From Ponticoccus alexandrii (GTDB lineage Bacteria > Pseudomonadota > Alphaproteobacteria > Rhodobacterales > Rhodobacteraceae): 64,000 nt of DNA. The stretch is from positions 558,001 to 622,000 of the forward strand of contig NZ_CP047166.1 in the NCBI RefSeq assembly GCF_016806125.1. Direction: 5' to 3'. The notes below the pieces were generated by a model that worked only from the letters and a program-made list of their open reading frames with translations, did not search any database and was not told where the DNA came from. The position numbers and the translations under genes are program-made. Within the stretch, counting starts at the first letter, position 1. Every line of letters begins with the position of its first letter. Positions 29,993-41,336 of the stretch are shown here, one piece after another.

Positions 29993-30478
29993 ATGAAGGG
30001 CGATGCGAAGGTCATCGAATATCTCAACGCGGCACTGCGTAGCGAGTTGACGGCGGTCAGCCAGTACTGGCTGCATTATCGCCTGCAGGAAGACTGGGGT
30101 TTCGGGAAGATCGCCGACAAGTCGCGTGAGGAAAGCATCGAAGAGATGCACCACGCCGACAAGCTGATCCAGCGGATCATTTTCCTCGAAGGTCATCCGA
30201 ACCTGCAAAAGCTGGACCCGCTGCGCATCGGCCAGAGCCTGAAGGAAACACTGGAGTCGGACCTCGCCGCGGAACATGAGGCGCGCACCCTGTATATCGA
30301 GGCGCGGAATCACTGCGAATCCGTGGGTGACTATGTGTCCAAGAACCTCTTCGAGGCGCTCATCGCCGACGAGGAAGGTCACATCGACTACCTCGAAACG
30401 CAGCTGGGCCTTTACGAGACCCTTGGCGAGTCCAACTACAGCCAGCTTCAGGCCAAATCCTCGGACGAGGCGGAATAA
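29993..30478 (+). CDS. bfr: Bacterioferritin
   Basis: A 161-residue iron-storage subunit that forms a 24-mer cage. Ferroxidase ligands are present: Glu18 in [11 protein letters not shown], Glu51 and His54 in [10 protein letters not shown], Glu94 in AEHEARTLY, and Glu127/His130 in [11 protein letters not shown]. Met52 is the haem-ligand position. It begins behind GAAGGA. Standing directly after bfd, it completes a storage and release pair inside the iron-capture locus. Confidence 0.95.
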   Translation: MKGDAKVIEYLNAALRSELTAVSQYWLHYRLQEDWGFGKIADKSREESIEEMHHADKLIQRIIFLEGHPNLQKLDPLRIGQSLKETLESDLAAEHEARTLYIEARNHCESVGDYVSKNLFEALIADEEGHIDYLETQLGLYETLGESNYSQLQAKSSDEAE

Positions 30479-30497
30479 GCGCCCAAAGAGACCTGTT

Positions 30498-32030
30498 ATG
30501 AGAACCCTCATGCTGCCGCTGCTTCTGGCGGCAGCCTTTCCCGTCGCCGCCGAAATGCCGGTTCTGGACGACCTGCACCTGCCGGTGGTGCCCCGCGCCG
30601 CCGACGAGGTCGCGCGCATCGCCCGCGTCACCGCCGCGCCCACCGATTTCGCCGCGCCCGAGCGGTTCGAGGCCAAGCCTGGCGGCGCGGCCACGGTGCG
30701 CAGGCGCTCCAGCGCGGATGCCTTCTCGCAGCCCTCCGCCAATATCGGCTTCGATGGCGAGCTTGATTTCAAGATCGGCAACGGGTTGTTCAAGAAGCTC
30801 TGGGTCTCGTCGCCCTCGTCGACGCTGGCCTCGGACGGGCTGGGGCCGGTGTTCAACGCCCGGTCCTGCCAGCGCTGTCACCTGAAGGACGGGCGCGGCC
30901 ACCCGCCCGAGGGGCCGGACGACAACCGCGTGTCGATGTTCCTGCGCCTGTCGGTGCCCTTCGATCAGACCGACATGGACGCGGTCGAGGCCTATCTGGC
31001 GAGGTTGGGCGGGGCGCTGGCGCGGCCCGAACCCACCTACGGCGGCCAGTTGCAGGACGTTGCCGTTCTTGGTCACGCCGCCGAGGGTCAGATGCAGATC
31101 GCCTACGAAGAGGTGCCGGTGGCCTTGTCCGGTGGGGAAAGCGCTTCTTTGCGGCGCCCGGCCTACAGCGTGTCGGACCTTGGGTACGGGCCGATGGCCG
31201 AGGACGTGATGCTCTCGCCCCGGGTGGCGCCGACCATGCTGGGCCTTGGCCTGATCGAGGCGATTCCCACGGCGGATATACTTGCCCACGCTGACCCCGA
31301 GGATGCGGATGGTGACGGCATCTCGGGCCGCGCGCAGGTCGTCTGGTCGCTGGAACACGACGCGCCGATGCTGGGCCGTTTTGGCTGGAAGGCGGGCAAT
31401 CCCACGGTGAAAGAGCAGTCCGCCGGGGCCTTTGCAGGCGATATCGGCATCTCGAACCCGCTGTTTCCCGGCCCCGCCGGGGACTGTACGGAGGCGCAGG
31501 CCAGCTGCCTTGCCGGCCCGCATGGCGACGGCGACGACCGGAGCACCGAGATCGATGCCGAGGGTATGGACCTGGTGACCTTCTACAGCCGCAACCTGGC
31601 CCTGCCGGAACGGGTCCTTGTAGACGATCCGCAGGTGTTGCGCGGCAAGCGGGTGTTCCACGAGACCGGCTGCGCGTCCTGCCACGTGCCGAAGTTCGTC
31701 ACCCACCGGCTGGCCGACGAAAGCGCGCAGAGCTTTCAACTGATCTGGCCGCACTCCGACTTCCTGCTGCACGACATGGGCGAGGGTCTTGCCGACAACC
31801 GCCCCGAAGGACTGGCGACGGGCCGCGAATGGCGCACCGCGCCGCTGTGGGGGATTGGCCTGACCGAACAGGTCAACGGCCACACCTATTTCCTGCACGA
31901 CGGTCGCGCGCGGTCGCTGCTGGAAGCCGTCCTCTGGCATGGCGGCGAGGCGCAGCCTGCCCGCGACCGTGTCGTCGAGATGCCGCCCGAAGACCGCGCC
32001 GCCCTGATCCGCTACCTGGAGAGCCTCTGA
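30498..32030 (+). CDS. Di-haem cytochrome c peroxidase-like protein (DUF1111, thiol oxidoreductase)
   Basis: A 510-residue periplasmic protein with a signal peptide 1-18 (ending PVAA). Two c-type haem sites are visible: SCQRCH near residue 121 and GCASCH near 393. Other family segments are DGLGPVFNARSC and FLHDGRARSLLEAVLWHGGEA. DUF1111 proteins sit between imelysin genes in many proteobacteria and are proposed to change the iron redox state during uptake. Its TGA shares one base with the ATG of the following imelysin (TGATG). Confidence 0.88.
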   Translation: MRTLMLPLLLAAAFPVAAEMPVLDDLHLPVVPRAADEVARIARVTAAPTDFAAPERFEAKPGGAATVRRRSSADAFSQPSANIGFDGELDFKIGNGLFKKLWVSSPSSTLASDGLGPVFNARSCQRCHLKDGRGHPPEGPDDNRVSMFLRLSVPFDQTDMDAVEAYLARLGGALARPEPTYGGQLQDVAVLGHAAEGQMQIAYEEVPVALSGGESASLRRPAYSVSDLGYGPMAEDVMLSPRVAPTMLGLGLIEAIPTADILAHADPEDADGDGISGRAQVVWSLEHDAPMLGRFGWKAGNPTVKEQSAGAFAGDIGISNPLFPGPAGDCTEAQASCLAGPHGDGDDRSTEIDAEGMDLVTFYSRNLALPERVLVDDPQVLRGKRVFHETGCASCHVPKFVTHRLADESAQSFQLIWPHSDFLLHDMGEGLADNRPEGLATGREWRTAPLWGIGLTEQVNGHTYFLHDGRARSLLEAVLWHGGEAQPARDRVVEMPPEDRAALIRYLESL

Positions 32031-32995
32031 TGCGCCTAGCCCTTGCCCTGTGCTGCCTTGCCTCGCCCCTTGCCGCCGGGGTCGAGGAGGCCATCGATGA
32101 TCACATCCTGCCCGCCTTCGATGCCTTCGTGGGGGATACGCAGGCGCTGAGTGAGGCCGCGCAGGCCGATTGCACCGCCGAGGCGGTGAAGCCCGCCTAC
32201 CAGCAGGCCTTCGATGGCTGGATGGGCATTGCCCACCTGAACTTCGGTCCTTTGGAGGCGGAGGGACGCGCGCTGGCTATCGCCTTCTGGCCGGACAAGC
32301 GCGGTATCGTGGCCAGGACGGTCGCGGCGCTGCAAAGCGACGAAGATGCGGCGGTGAACGATCCCGCCAGCTTCGCCGAGGTCTCTGTCGCCGGGCGTGG
32401 GCTGTTTGCGCTGGAGCGGCTGCTGTACGAGACCGACTACACCGCCGGGGATTACGCCTGCCGTTACGTGCAGGCTGTCAGCGCCGATCTCGCCCGGATG
32501 GGCGCCGAGATGCGCGCCGGGTGGACGGAGCACGCCAGGCTGCTGACCGGGGCGGGCGACAATGCCACCTACCTGACCGGGCGCGAGGCGGCCTCGACCC
32601 TCTACACCGCGCTGCTGGCGGGGCTGGAGTTCACCGCCGACCAGCGGCTTGGGCGGCCTCTGGGCACCTTCGACCGGCCCCGCCCGGAACGCGCCGAGGC
32701 GCGGCGCTCGGACCGGCCGCTGCGGAATGTGGTGCTGTCGCTGGAGGCGACACGCGGGCTGGCCCGGACCCTTGCAGACGGCCCGATCCCGGTGACCGAG
32801 GCGGCCTATGACGAGGCGCTTCGGCTGGCCGCGGATCTGGACGATCCGCTGTTCGCGGGGGTCGACGATCCCGCAGGCCGTCTGAAGGTCGAGATCCTGC
32901 AACAGCACGTCCGCGCCCTGCGCACGGCGATCGCTGCAGAGATCGGCGCCGGGCTGGGCCTGTCCGAAGGGTTCAATTCGGCGGACGGGGACTGA
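32030..32995 (+). CDS. Second imelysin-family protein
   Basis: A 321-residue secreted helical protein with a signal peptide 1-15 (ending SPLAAG). Recognisable parts include FDGWMGIAHLNFGP, AIAFWPDKRG and the central GRGLFALERLLYE, which replaces the GxHxxE motif, so its metal binding may differ from the first imelysin. It is coupled to DUF1111 upstream and separated by 1 nt from DUF1513 downstream. Confidence 0.85.
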   Translation: MRLALALCCLASPLAAGVEEAIDDHILPAFDAFVGDTQALSEAAQADCTAEAVKPAYQQAFDGWMGIAHLNFGPLEAEGRALAIAFWPDKRGIVARTVAALQSDEDAAVNDPASFAEVSVAGRGLFALERLLYETDYTAGDYACRYVQAVSADLARMGAEMRAGWTEHARLLTGAGDNATYLTGREAASTLYTALLAGLEFTADQRLGRPLGTFDRPRPERAEARRSDRPLRNVVLSLEATRGLARTLADGPIPVTEAAYDEALRLAADLDDPLFAGVDDPAGRLKVEILQQHVRALRTAIAAEIGAGLGLSEGFNSADGD

Positions 32996-32996
32996 G

Positions 32997-34055
32997 ATGC
33001 GGCGGCGGCACTTCCTGACGGCTCTGCTGGCCTCGGCGACCCTGCCGCAGGTGACATGGGCGGACGCGGGCAACCCCGCTTTCCTCGCCGCCGCGCAAGA
33101 GCCTGACGGCACCTTCGCGCTGTTCGGGTTGTCCGAGCAGGGACAGGACCTGTTTCGCATCCCCTTGCCGGCCCGGGGCCACGCGGCGGCGGCCCACCCC
33201 CTGCGCCCGGAGGCGGTGGCCTTCGCGCGCCGTCCCGGCACCTATGCCCTTGTGATCGATTGTGTCTCGGGCCGGGTCGCGCATCGGCTGGAAGCGCCGG
33301 AGGGCCACCATTTCTACGGTCACGGCGCCTTTGCCGACGGCGGCGCGGTGCTGGTCACGACCGAAAACCACATCGACAGCGGCGCCGGGCGGCTGGGCCT
33401 CTGGGTGCGCGAAGAGGGCTATCGCCGGATCGGGTCGCTGGCCTCGGGCGGCATCGGCCCGCACGAGATCCTGCGCCTGCCGGGTGACGTTCTGGCGGTG
33501 GCGAACGGCGGTATCCTGACCCACCCCGACAGGGGGCGCGAAAAGCTGAACCTGGACAGCATGCGCCCCAACCTGTCCTACGTGACGGTGACGGGGGGCT
33601 TGCAGGAAAGCGTGGAGCTGTCCGAAGACCTGCACAGGGCCTCCATCCGGCACCTCGCGCATCGCGACGGCCTTGTGGGCTTTGCCATGCAGTGGCAGGG
33701 CGATTTGTCGGAGCCCGTGCCCCTGCTGGGGCTGCACCGCAAGGGCGGGCGCGTGACGCTGTGCGAGGCCGATCTGGCGGAACAGCTGGCGATGCAGGGC
33801 TATGCGGGCAGCGTGGCCATGGACGCGGGCCGCGTGGGGATCACCTCGCCCCGTGGCGGGCGGCTGCATCTGTTCGGCCTCGACGGGGAGTTCCTGACCG
33901 CGCTCAGCCGCGCGGACATTTGCGGGCTTGCGGCGGGGGCAGAGGGTCTCGTGGCCACGGATGGCCACGGCGGCGTTCTGTCCTGCACGGACCGGCTGGC
34001 GCCCCTGTCGGTCGCGCGCCGCGCCTGGGACAATCACCTGGTCCGGCTGGGTTGA
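32997..34055 (+). CDS. DUF1513 periplasmic protein
   Basis: A 352-residue protein starting with a Tat-like signal (MRRRHFLTALLASATLPQVT), which suggests folded export. The body is WD/NHL-like beta-propeller sequence, with DUF1513 hallmarks HHFYGHGAFADGG, LLVTTENH-type strand, GIGPHEILRLPG, and LAVANGGILTHPDRGREKLN. It is the last gene of the imelysin-DUF1111-imelysin-DUF1513 set, a known conserved arrangement whose biochemical mechanism is unsettled. Confidence 0.87.
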   Translation: MRRRHFLTALLASATLPQVTWADAGNPAFLAAAQEPDGTFALFGLSEQGQDLFRIPLPARGHAAAAHPLRPEAVAFARRPGTYALVIDCVSGRVAHRLEAPEGHHFYGHGAFADGGAVLVTTENHIDSGAGRLGLWVREEGYRRIGSLASGGIGPHEILRLPGDVLAVANGGILTHPDRGREKLNLDSMRPNLSYVTVTGGLQESVELSEDLHRASIRHLAHRDGLVGFAMQWQGDLSEPVPLLGLHRKGGRVTLCEADLAEQLAMQGYAGSVAMDAGRVGITSPRGGRLHLFGLDGEFLTALSRADICGLAAGAEGLVATDGHGGVLSCTDRLAPLSVARRAWDNHLVRLG

Positions 34056-34059
34056 GACC

Positions 34060-34161
34060 TCAGAGGCAGGCCCAGTCGGTGAAGGTGTAGCGGCGCGGCT
34101 TGGGGGCACCGGGCTGGGGCAGCGGGTGCTTGTCGCGGGGCGTGTGCTTCGGTTTGGTCAT
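34060..34161 (-). CDS. 33-residue basic, proline-rich small protein
   Basis: The minus-strand ATG at 34161 follows a strong AGGAGGT ribosome binding site at 7-nt spacing. It opens MTKPKHTPRDKHPLPQPGAP, then KPRRYTFTDWACL. The stop is just beyond the end of DUF1513 (convergent). It is basic and proline-rich with a hydrophobic C-terminal cap containing the only Cys. I do not recognise it; the near-ideal translation signal is the reason to call it. Confidence 0.55.
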   Translation of the reverse strand: MTKPKHTPRDKHPLPQPGAPKPRRYTFTDWACL

Positions 34162-34462
34162 ATCCAGTACCTCCTGAAGTGCCGGGCCCTATCCTTGAAA
34201 CACGAAGGCCCTGTCGCGCCTCCGGCGCTGGGGGCAGTCCTGTAACGGCGTGAACCACGTTAAAGGCCGGACGCTGTAGATGACCCAATGGTGCAGTGCG
34301 GCAGAGGTTCCGCACAGTGTGGGAATCCGGAGGGTCGGGTATCCCGGACTGTTGCGTCCTTGCAACGGTGCCGGTCGGTCGGGGGGGGGCAGCCGGGCGA
34401 CGGTAGACCGTTGCATGCCAAGGGCACGCAAGGCAGAGTGCGCGCAATCATGGGAGGGATGG
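34162..34462. other. 301-bp gap between the 33-residue gene and DUF2938 gene
   Basis: The gap holds promoters for the two divergent genes. Small imperfect dyads are present (ACGGT-AG-ACCGT at about 34400) and a run of nine or more G at 34381. No ORF with a ribosome binding site was found apart from the flanking genes. Confidence 0.4.
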
Positions 34463-34936
34463 ATGGGCGTGATCCTTGCGGGCGTATTGATGGGCCTCGG
34501 CGGTACTCTGGCGATGGACCTCTGGGCGCTGCTGCTGAAGTGGCTCTTCGGGTTGCCGCTGGCGAACTGGGCCCGGGTGGGGCGCTGGGTTCTCAACCTA
34601 CGAGAGCGGGTGTTCCACGACGACTTCGACAGGGTCGCCCCGGCACAGGGCGAGCTGGCGGTGGGCTGGGTGTTCCACTACGTGGTCGGCGTGGTCTATG
34701 GCGTGGTCTTCGCGGTGCTTGCCGGAGGCGACTGGATCGCAGAGCCGAGCTTTGGCCCGGTCTGGGTCTTCGGTATCCTGACCATCGCGGCGGGCTGGTT
34801 CCTGCTGCAACCGGCGACCGGCGCCGGCTGGGCGGCCTCGCGCACCCCAAGCCCGGCCCGGACCCGCGTGCTGGGCCTGCTGGCGCACACGGTCTTTGCG
34901 CTGGGGATGTGGGTCACGGCCCTGCTGTTCTACTAG
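34463..34936 (+). CDS. DUF2938 family inner-membrane protein
   Basis: A 157-residue protein with four hydrophobic segments (about residues 2-24, 62-82, 95-113 and 135-155). The family opening is GVLMGLGGTLAMDLWALLLKW, followed by a cytoplasmic loop with WARVGRWVLNL. It starts at ATG 34463 behind GGGAGGGA; in-frame upstream sequence to 34280 is not membrane-like. Function unknown. It is separated from the convergent cold-shock gene by a terminator hairpin. Confidence 0.8.
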   Translation: MGVILAGVLMGLGGTLAMDLWALLLKWLFGLPLANWARVGRWVLNLRERVFHDDFDRVAPAQGELAVGWVFHYVVGVVYGVVFAVLAGGDWIAEPSFGPVWVFGILTIAAGWFLLQPATGAGWAASRTPSPARTRVLGLLAHTVFALGMWVTALLFY

Positions 34937-34950
34937 AAGGGCGCATGAAA

Positions 34951-34974
34951 AAGGGCGGGTTCAGACCCGCCCTT
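34951..34974 (-). terminator. Terminator of the cold-shock gene (usable in both directions)
   Basis: A perfect 10-bp stem AAGGGCGGGT with ACCCGCCCTT and a 4-nt loop. On the minus strand it is followed by TTTTT, a classic intrinsic terminator for the cold-shock gene. The other face lies 15 nt after the DUF2938 stop and may serve it too. Confidence 0.85.
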
Positions 34975-34998
34975 CGTATTCAGTCACCTGTGAACCGC

Positions 34999-35205
34999 TC
35001 AGAGCAGTTCGAGGTTGCCCGCGGACTCTTTGCCGTCGCGGCCGGACTGCAGTTCGTAGGAAACCTTCTGGTTGTCCTGAAGGCCGGTCAGGCCCGAACG
35101 CTCAACGGCGGAGATGTGCACAAACACGTCTTTGCCGCCATCTTCGGGCTGAATGAAGCCGTAGCCTTTGGTGGTGTTGAACCATTTCACGGTGCCGGTG
35201 GCCAT
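34999..35205 (-). CDS. Cold-shock protein (CspA family)
   Basis: A 68-residue single cold-shock domain that binds single-stranded nucleic acid. RNP-1 is KGYGFIQ and RNP-2 DVFVHIS. It begins MATGTVKWFNTTKG behind an AGGAG site, with a long upstream leader. It acts as an RNA chaperone at low temperature or generally. Family is certain; which csp paralogue is not. Confidence 0.95.
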   Translation of the reverse strand: MATGTVKWFNTTKGYGFIQPEDGGKDVFVHISAVERSGLTGLQDNQKVSYELQSGRDGKESAGNLELL

Positions 35206-35362
35206 CGTGAGAACTCCTGTCTGTGGTCCGCACGCGGGATGCTGCGGGTCGGCGTAGGTCAGAGCAAAATCGGAGCTCTGTCGCCGTGAAAGGCAGACAG
35301 GTAGGCGAATCTGGTAACGTAGCGGTGTGGTATATCGCAGGTTCCGTGATTCGGAGCAAGGG

Positions 35363-35797
35363 TCAAGGTGCGGCGCCGATCACACCCTTGGTGAGGATCA
35401 GGTTGCCGTACAGCCGGAATTCGCCGGTCTGCACCACGGCAAAAGCCTTTCGGGCGCGCTCGTAGAAGGCGAAGCGTTCCAGCCGCGCAATCGGTGCGGG
35501 ATTGTCGGCGGCATCCACAAGGGCTTGAAACTCTGCGAAAATCGGCGGGCTGGCCGTCGCGTCGCCGACCACCTGCATGACATGCGCATTGGCCTCGACA
35601 AAGCTGTCGAGCGGCAGGAGGTGGAGGATCGCTTTTGCAGCCTCGGTGGCGGAAATCCCGTCCATGCGGTGAACGCGCTGGCCAAGGGCATGGGCGGGAA
35701 AATTGGCGTCTCCGACGACGATCTCGTCGCCGTGGCCCATCTCGGCCAGGGTTTTCAGGAGTTCGGGGGAGAGCAGGGCGGGGATGTGGTGCAGCAT
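35363..35797 (-). CDS. RbsD/FucU family sugar mutarotase
   Basis: A 144-residue protein starting MLHHIPALLSPELLKTLAEMGHGDEIVVGDANFPA in pieces typical of FucU: HGDEIVV near residue 21 and DANFPAH near 29, with catalytic His and Asp. It ends with the active-site stretch FRLYGNLILTKGV. FucU interconverts L-fucose anomers and RbsD interconverts ribose ring forms; length and the C-terminal Tyr/Asn pattern favour FucU. No sugar operon adjoins it. Confidence 0.85.
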   Translation of the reverse strand: MLHHIPALLSPELLKTLAEMGHGDEIVVGDANFPAHALGQRVHRMDGISATEAAKAILHLLPLDSFVEANAHVMQVVGDATASPPIFAEFQALVDAADNPAPIARLERFAFYERARKAFAVVQTGEFRLYGNLILTKGVIGAAP

Positions 35798-35981
35798 GGC
35801 GGTATGTGAACGCGGGCGGCGGCGTTAGGCAAGGGATAAAGCGCCAGGCAGGGGGGGCGGTGCCCGCGCGGGACCATCGCAACCGTCTGTTCTGGTTGCG
35901 TCCGGGCGGAGCGAAGGCGCGTGCCGCCCGGATGCCTGCGGCAGTGCGATGGGTGGCCTTGCATCGCTGCCGCAGGTGGCT

Positions 35982-36007
35982 GGCCCGATCCCTATCCGGG
36001 TCGGGCC
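35982..36007 (-). terminator. Hairpin downstream of ettA
   Basis: GGCCCGA at 35982-35988 pairs with TCGGGCC at 36001-36007, with CCC/GGG continuing inside. It lies 9 nt past the ettA stop on the minus strand. There is no U-run, so it may be a processing or rho-assisted signal rather than a true intrinsic terminator. Confidence 0.4.
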
Positions 36008-36016
36008 GCTTGTTGC

Positions 36017-37672
<1,656 letters not shown>

Positions 37673-37948
37673 GATATCGCTCCGCAAATCTGTGCCGGTT
37701 TGCTGCGGAGTATCGCATGGGCTGTGCGGGCGCAATGCTGCGGCGGGGCCGCCCTGCTTTCGTGTCCGTCTCAGATCTTTATTTGTCATTTATAATCATG
37801 TGGATGGGCTTCATTCGGCGCAGTTGGGCGGCGGCTCTGCGGCCGGTTTTCGATTAATTCGATCTAAAGACTTGGGGGGCATGAATGCAGCGGGCCGCCG
37901 GCGCAGGCGCGTTTGGCCGGAATCGAAACCGTTCGCTCGGAGAAGCCG

Positions 37949-40354
37949 ATGACTTCAGATCACACCTCCCCCAGACCTGTCCGCCGCATGACCCTTGCGA
38001 CCAGGCTTCCGTTGCAGATCGCCCTGCCCACGCTGGCCATCGTGCTGGCCGTTTCGGCCTTTGCCTACTGGCAGGCTATGCATGCCCTGGCTGATCGCCG
38101 CGCGACCGCCTTCGACGCCGTCATGGCTGAGCGGGAGGCGGCCCTTGTTGATTGGATAGACCGGATCGAAACCGACATGGTCCTCTTCGCAGAGGTCCAA
38201 AGCACGGCTGATGCGCTCCTGCGCTTCTCGAAATCGTGGCGGTTGATGGGAGAGGGTGGCGATGAGACGCTTCGGCGACTCTACGTCGAAGACAATCCGC
38301 ATCCCGAGGGCCGGAAGGACGCGTATCTGAACGCGGTCGACGGGTCCATCTGGTCGGACGAACATGTCCGGTATCACCCTGATCTTCGCCGCTACCAGTC
38401 GCGGCGCGACTACTACGATCTCTTCCTGTTCGATACGGACGGCAACCTTGTCTATTCCGTCTTCAAAGAGGCCGACTTTGCCACGAATTTCGTCGATGGC
38501 CCCTATGCCGACAGCGGCTTGGGTGAGGTTTACCGTCAGGCGATGGCCCTGGATGCCGGAGAGGTGACCTTCGCGGACTTCAGCCGCTATGCCCCAAGCA
38601 ACGGGGCGCCGGCCATGTTTGTCGCGGCCCCTGTTTTCGATCGCGATGGGGTGCGGATCGGGGTTGCCAGCCTGCAAATCCGGATCGAGGCCTTGGGCGA
38701 ATTCCTGGGCGGCAGCCGCTTTCTGGGCGAAACCGGCCTGATTTACGCGGTCAACGACCAAGGCGAGGCGCTGTCGGCTTCGCCCCACCCGGGCGGGCAT
38801 GAGATCTTCGATCGGCTCCCGCCGCTGGCCCATCTCGAGGCCGCACGCGCGGGAGAGCACGTCTATAGCGAAGATGCGACGGGTCTGTCGGGTAGCCCGG
38901 CTGTCGTACAGGTCGAGACGCCGGCCATCGGGAGCGTCAACTGGCACCTCGTCATGGAACAGAACCGGGCCGAGGCCATGGTCACCGAGGCCGGATTGCT
39001 TCGGACGTCAATCATTCAGGGCCTGGTTGTTTTGCTGATGGTTCTGGCCGTGGCGGCCTATGTGGCGCGGCTAATGATCCGCCGGATTACGGGCCTGCAG
39101 CGCAGCGTCGTCAAGTTGGCGCAGGGCGATTACACAGGCCGGGTCGAACAGGCCGGCAGTGGCGACGAACTGGGAGAGATCGCGGACCGGATGGAAGACC
39201 TCAAGGCTGGCCTTGCAGAGGCGGACCGGGCCGTGGAGGAGCGCCAGAAGCGGTCCGAGCAGCAAGCCCGTGTGATTGAACGCTTGCGTGCCGCCATGTC
39301 CGATCTGGCGGATGGCAACCTTGGGTGCCAGATTTCTGACAGTCTTGGCAGCGACTACGACGCATTGCGCAGTGACTTCAACGCGACGGTCGAGGCGCTG
39401 TCCGCCATCATCGACGACCTGCGGGTCAGCGCGGAATCCATCGACCTTGACGCGCAGGCCCTGAGCACCGGGGCAGAGGCGCTCTCCGGTCGGACAGAGA
39501 ACCAGGCCGCCACGCTGGAAGAGACTGCGGCGGCGATGGATCAGATCACCTCAAGTGTGCAGTCGACCTCTCAGGGCGCGCAGCAGATTGTCTCGGCAAT
39601 CGCCCTGGCCCGCGACCAGGCGGAGCGTGGGGAAGAAGTGCGCAACCGGGCCGTCATGGCGATGGGCGAGATCGAACAGTCATCCAAGCAGATCAGCCAG
39701 ATCATCCAGGTGATCGAGGACATCGCCTTTCAGACCAACCTGCTGTCGCTGAACGCCGGGGTGGAGGCCGCCCGCGCGGGCGAGGTGGGCCGCGGTTTCG
39801 CCGTCGTCGCCTCCGAGGTGCGGGCGCTGGCGCAGCGGTCCTCGGACAGCGCGTCCGAGATACGGGCGCTGATTTCCGGCTCGACGGACAACGTCTCGAA
39901 CGGGGTCAAGCTGGTGTCCGAGATGGGGCTCGCGATCGAGGAAATCCTGCGCGAAGTCAGCCAGGTCTCGGGGCAGGTCGATGCTATTGCGGCGGGCGCC
40001 AAGGAGCAGGCGACCGGCCTCAGCGAGATCAACAACGGCATTGCCATGCTCGATCAGGTGACGCAGCAGAACGCGACGATGGTGAACGAAAGTGCCACGG
40101 CAAGCCGGACCTTGCAGGAAAAGGCGACCGGGTTGCGGATGCTGGTTTCGCGTTTCCGCAGCGCCGGCCAGGCGCCGGTCGTGATAACGGTGCCGAAAGG
40201 ACCGGAGCTCGCAGACGTCAGGGCCGCGGAGCATGCGGACACCAGCGATCTTGGCTGGAACAGCGACGACGCCCAGCCTGCGGGAATAGCAACGGCCAAG
40301 GTGGAACCGCGTGCCGTTGTCGCTGGCAACCAGAGCCACTGGCAGGACTTCTGA
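37949..40354 (+). CDS. Methyl-accepting chemotaxis protein with dCache sensor
   Basis: An 801-residue chemoreceptor. A first membrane span is at about 22-45, a periplasmic dCache-type sensor at 46-350 ([35 protein letters not shown]), a second span at about 362-385, then a HAMP domain and a methyl-accepting domain with the tip [20 protein letters not shown]. The C-terminus NQSHWQDF resembles the Trp-Glu/Asp-Phe-like CheR/CheB docking tail of some receptors. It starts at ATG 37949 behind GGAGAAG and is divergent from ettA. The ligand is unknown; dCache receptors often bind amino acids or organic acids. Confidence 0.92.
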   Translation: MTSDHTSPRPVRRMTLATRLPLQIALPTLAIVLAVSAFAYWQAMHALADRRATAFDAVMAEREAALVDWIDRIETDMVLFAEVQSTADALLRFSKSWRLMGEGGDETLRRLYVEDNPHPEGRKDAYLNAVDGSIWSDEHVRYHPDLRRYQSRRDYYDLFLFDTDGNLVYSVFKEADFATNFVDGPYADSGLGEVYRQAMALDAGEVTFADFSRYAPSNGAPAMFVAAPVFDRDGVRIGVASLQIRIEALGEFLGGSRFLGETGLIYAVNDQGEALSASPHPGGHEIFDRLPPLAHLEAARAGEHVYSEDATGLSGSPAVVQVETPAIGSVNWHLVMEQNRAEAMVTEAGLLRTSIIQGLVVLLMVLAVAAYVARLMIRRITGLQRSVVKLAQGDYTGRVEQAGSGDELGEIADRMEDLKAGLAEADRAVEERQKRSEQQARVIERLRAAMSDLADGNLGCQISDSLGSDYDALRSDFNATVEALSAIIDDLRVSAESIDLDAQALSTGAEALSGRTENQAATLEETAAAMDQITSSVQSTSQGAQQIVSAIALARDQAERGEEVRNRAVMAMGEIEQSSKQISQIIQVIEDIAFQTNLLSLNAGVEAARAGEVGRGFAVVASEVRALAQRSSDSASEIRALISGSTDNVSNGVKLVSEMGLAIEEILREVSQVSGQVDAIAAGAKEQATGLSEINNGIAMLDQVTQQNATMVNESATASRTLQEKATGLRMLVSRFRSAGQAPVVITVPKGPELADVRAAEHADTSDLGWNSDDAQPAGIATAKVEPRAVVAGNQSHWQDF

Positions 40355-40646
40355 CAGGCGGGCGGGGGACGGCGGTCCGGACGGGCATTTCGGGGCGCAC
40401 CGACAGGCCGGGCAAGCCTTTCAGCCCGATGCCGGTCTGGCCAAGGATCGAGGCATGGCCTGTAAGACCCTCGCGAAGACCCTCGCGCCCGTACCCTTGT
40501 ACCAGGCCCCCGGCCACCGGTGCCGAAGACATGCCGGGACGGCGGGTCTATGCTCGGCGCTTGCCTTCGGATGCGGGGCTTCGTACCCAAGGCATCGGCC
40601 TCGCCCGGTTCAATGACGTTCGGGAAGGCTCTGGAGGAGACATCTT

Positions 40647-41279
40647 GTGCGCGAAGGCCTTGCAGCTGGGGTTTTGGCACCGGGTATGACCGTCGGTCTG
40701 CTTGGAGGCAGCTTCGATCCGCCCCACGCGGGGCATCTGCATCTGTCACGCGAAGCCCTGAAACGGTTCGGGCTTGACCGTGTCGTGTGGCTGGTCTCTC
40801 CGGGTAACCCGCTGAAGCCGGACGCGCCCGCGTCCATGATGCGCCGCATGCAGGCCGCCAGGGCGATGATCGACCATCCGCGAATCGCCGTCAGCGACTT
40901 CGAGGCGCGCAACCACACCCGGTTCACCGCGGAAAGCCTGTCTGCGCTGCGTGCGCGGCACCCGATGGTGCGGTTCACATGGCTGATGGGCGCCGACAAT
41001 CTTGTGCAGATCCATCGTTGGGACGATTGGCAGAGCATCTTTGACAGTGTGCCGGTCGGTGTCCTTGCCCGGCCGGGCATGCGCCGCGCGGCGCGCAATT
41101 CCGTCGCCGCCCGGGTCTATCGTGACGCGCAGCTTCCGGCCCGCCACGCGCGGCTTCTGCCGGTGAGCAAGACGCCGGCATGGTGCTTTCTCAACATGCC
41201 GATGCTGGATGTGAGCTCTTCGGCGCTTCGGGCCTCGGGGCTCTGGGTCCGGGATGGGGACGCTCTTGCCGAGATGTGA
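40647..41279 (+). CDS. nadD: Nicotinate-nucleotide adenylyltransferase
   Basis: A 210-residue enzyme of NAD synthesis that converts nicotinate mononucleotide and ATP to deamido-NAD. The nucleotidyltransferase motif is GLLGGSFDPPHAGHLHLS (residues 17-34) and the C-terminal ISSTxIR equivalent is LDVSSSALRA. The GTG start at 40647 lies 8 nt behind GGAGGAGA; an ATG 39 nt later has no such site. It precedes a PBP4 gene by 57 nt. Confidence 0.92.
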   Translation: MREGLAAGVLAPGMTVGLLGGSFDPPHAGHLHLSREALKRFGLDRVVWLVSPGNPLKPDAPASMMRRMQAARAMIDHPRIAVSDFEARNHTRFTAESLSALRARHPMVRFTWLMGADNLVQIHRWDDWQSIFDSVPVGVLARPGMRRAARNSVAARVYRDAQLPARHARLLPVSKTPAWCFLNMPMLDVSSSALRASGLWVRDGDALAEM

Positions 41280-41336
41280 TCGCGCGCCCGCACGGATCGG
41301 TTGCCGTTTGGCACGGGAATCGCTTAGATCGGCGGT

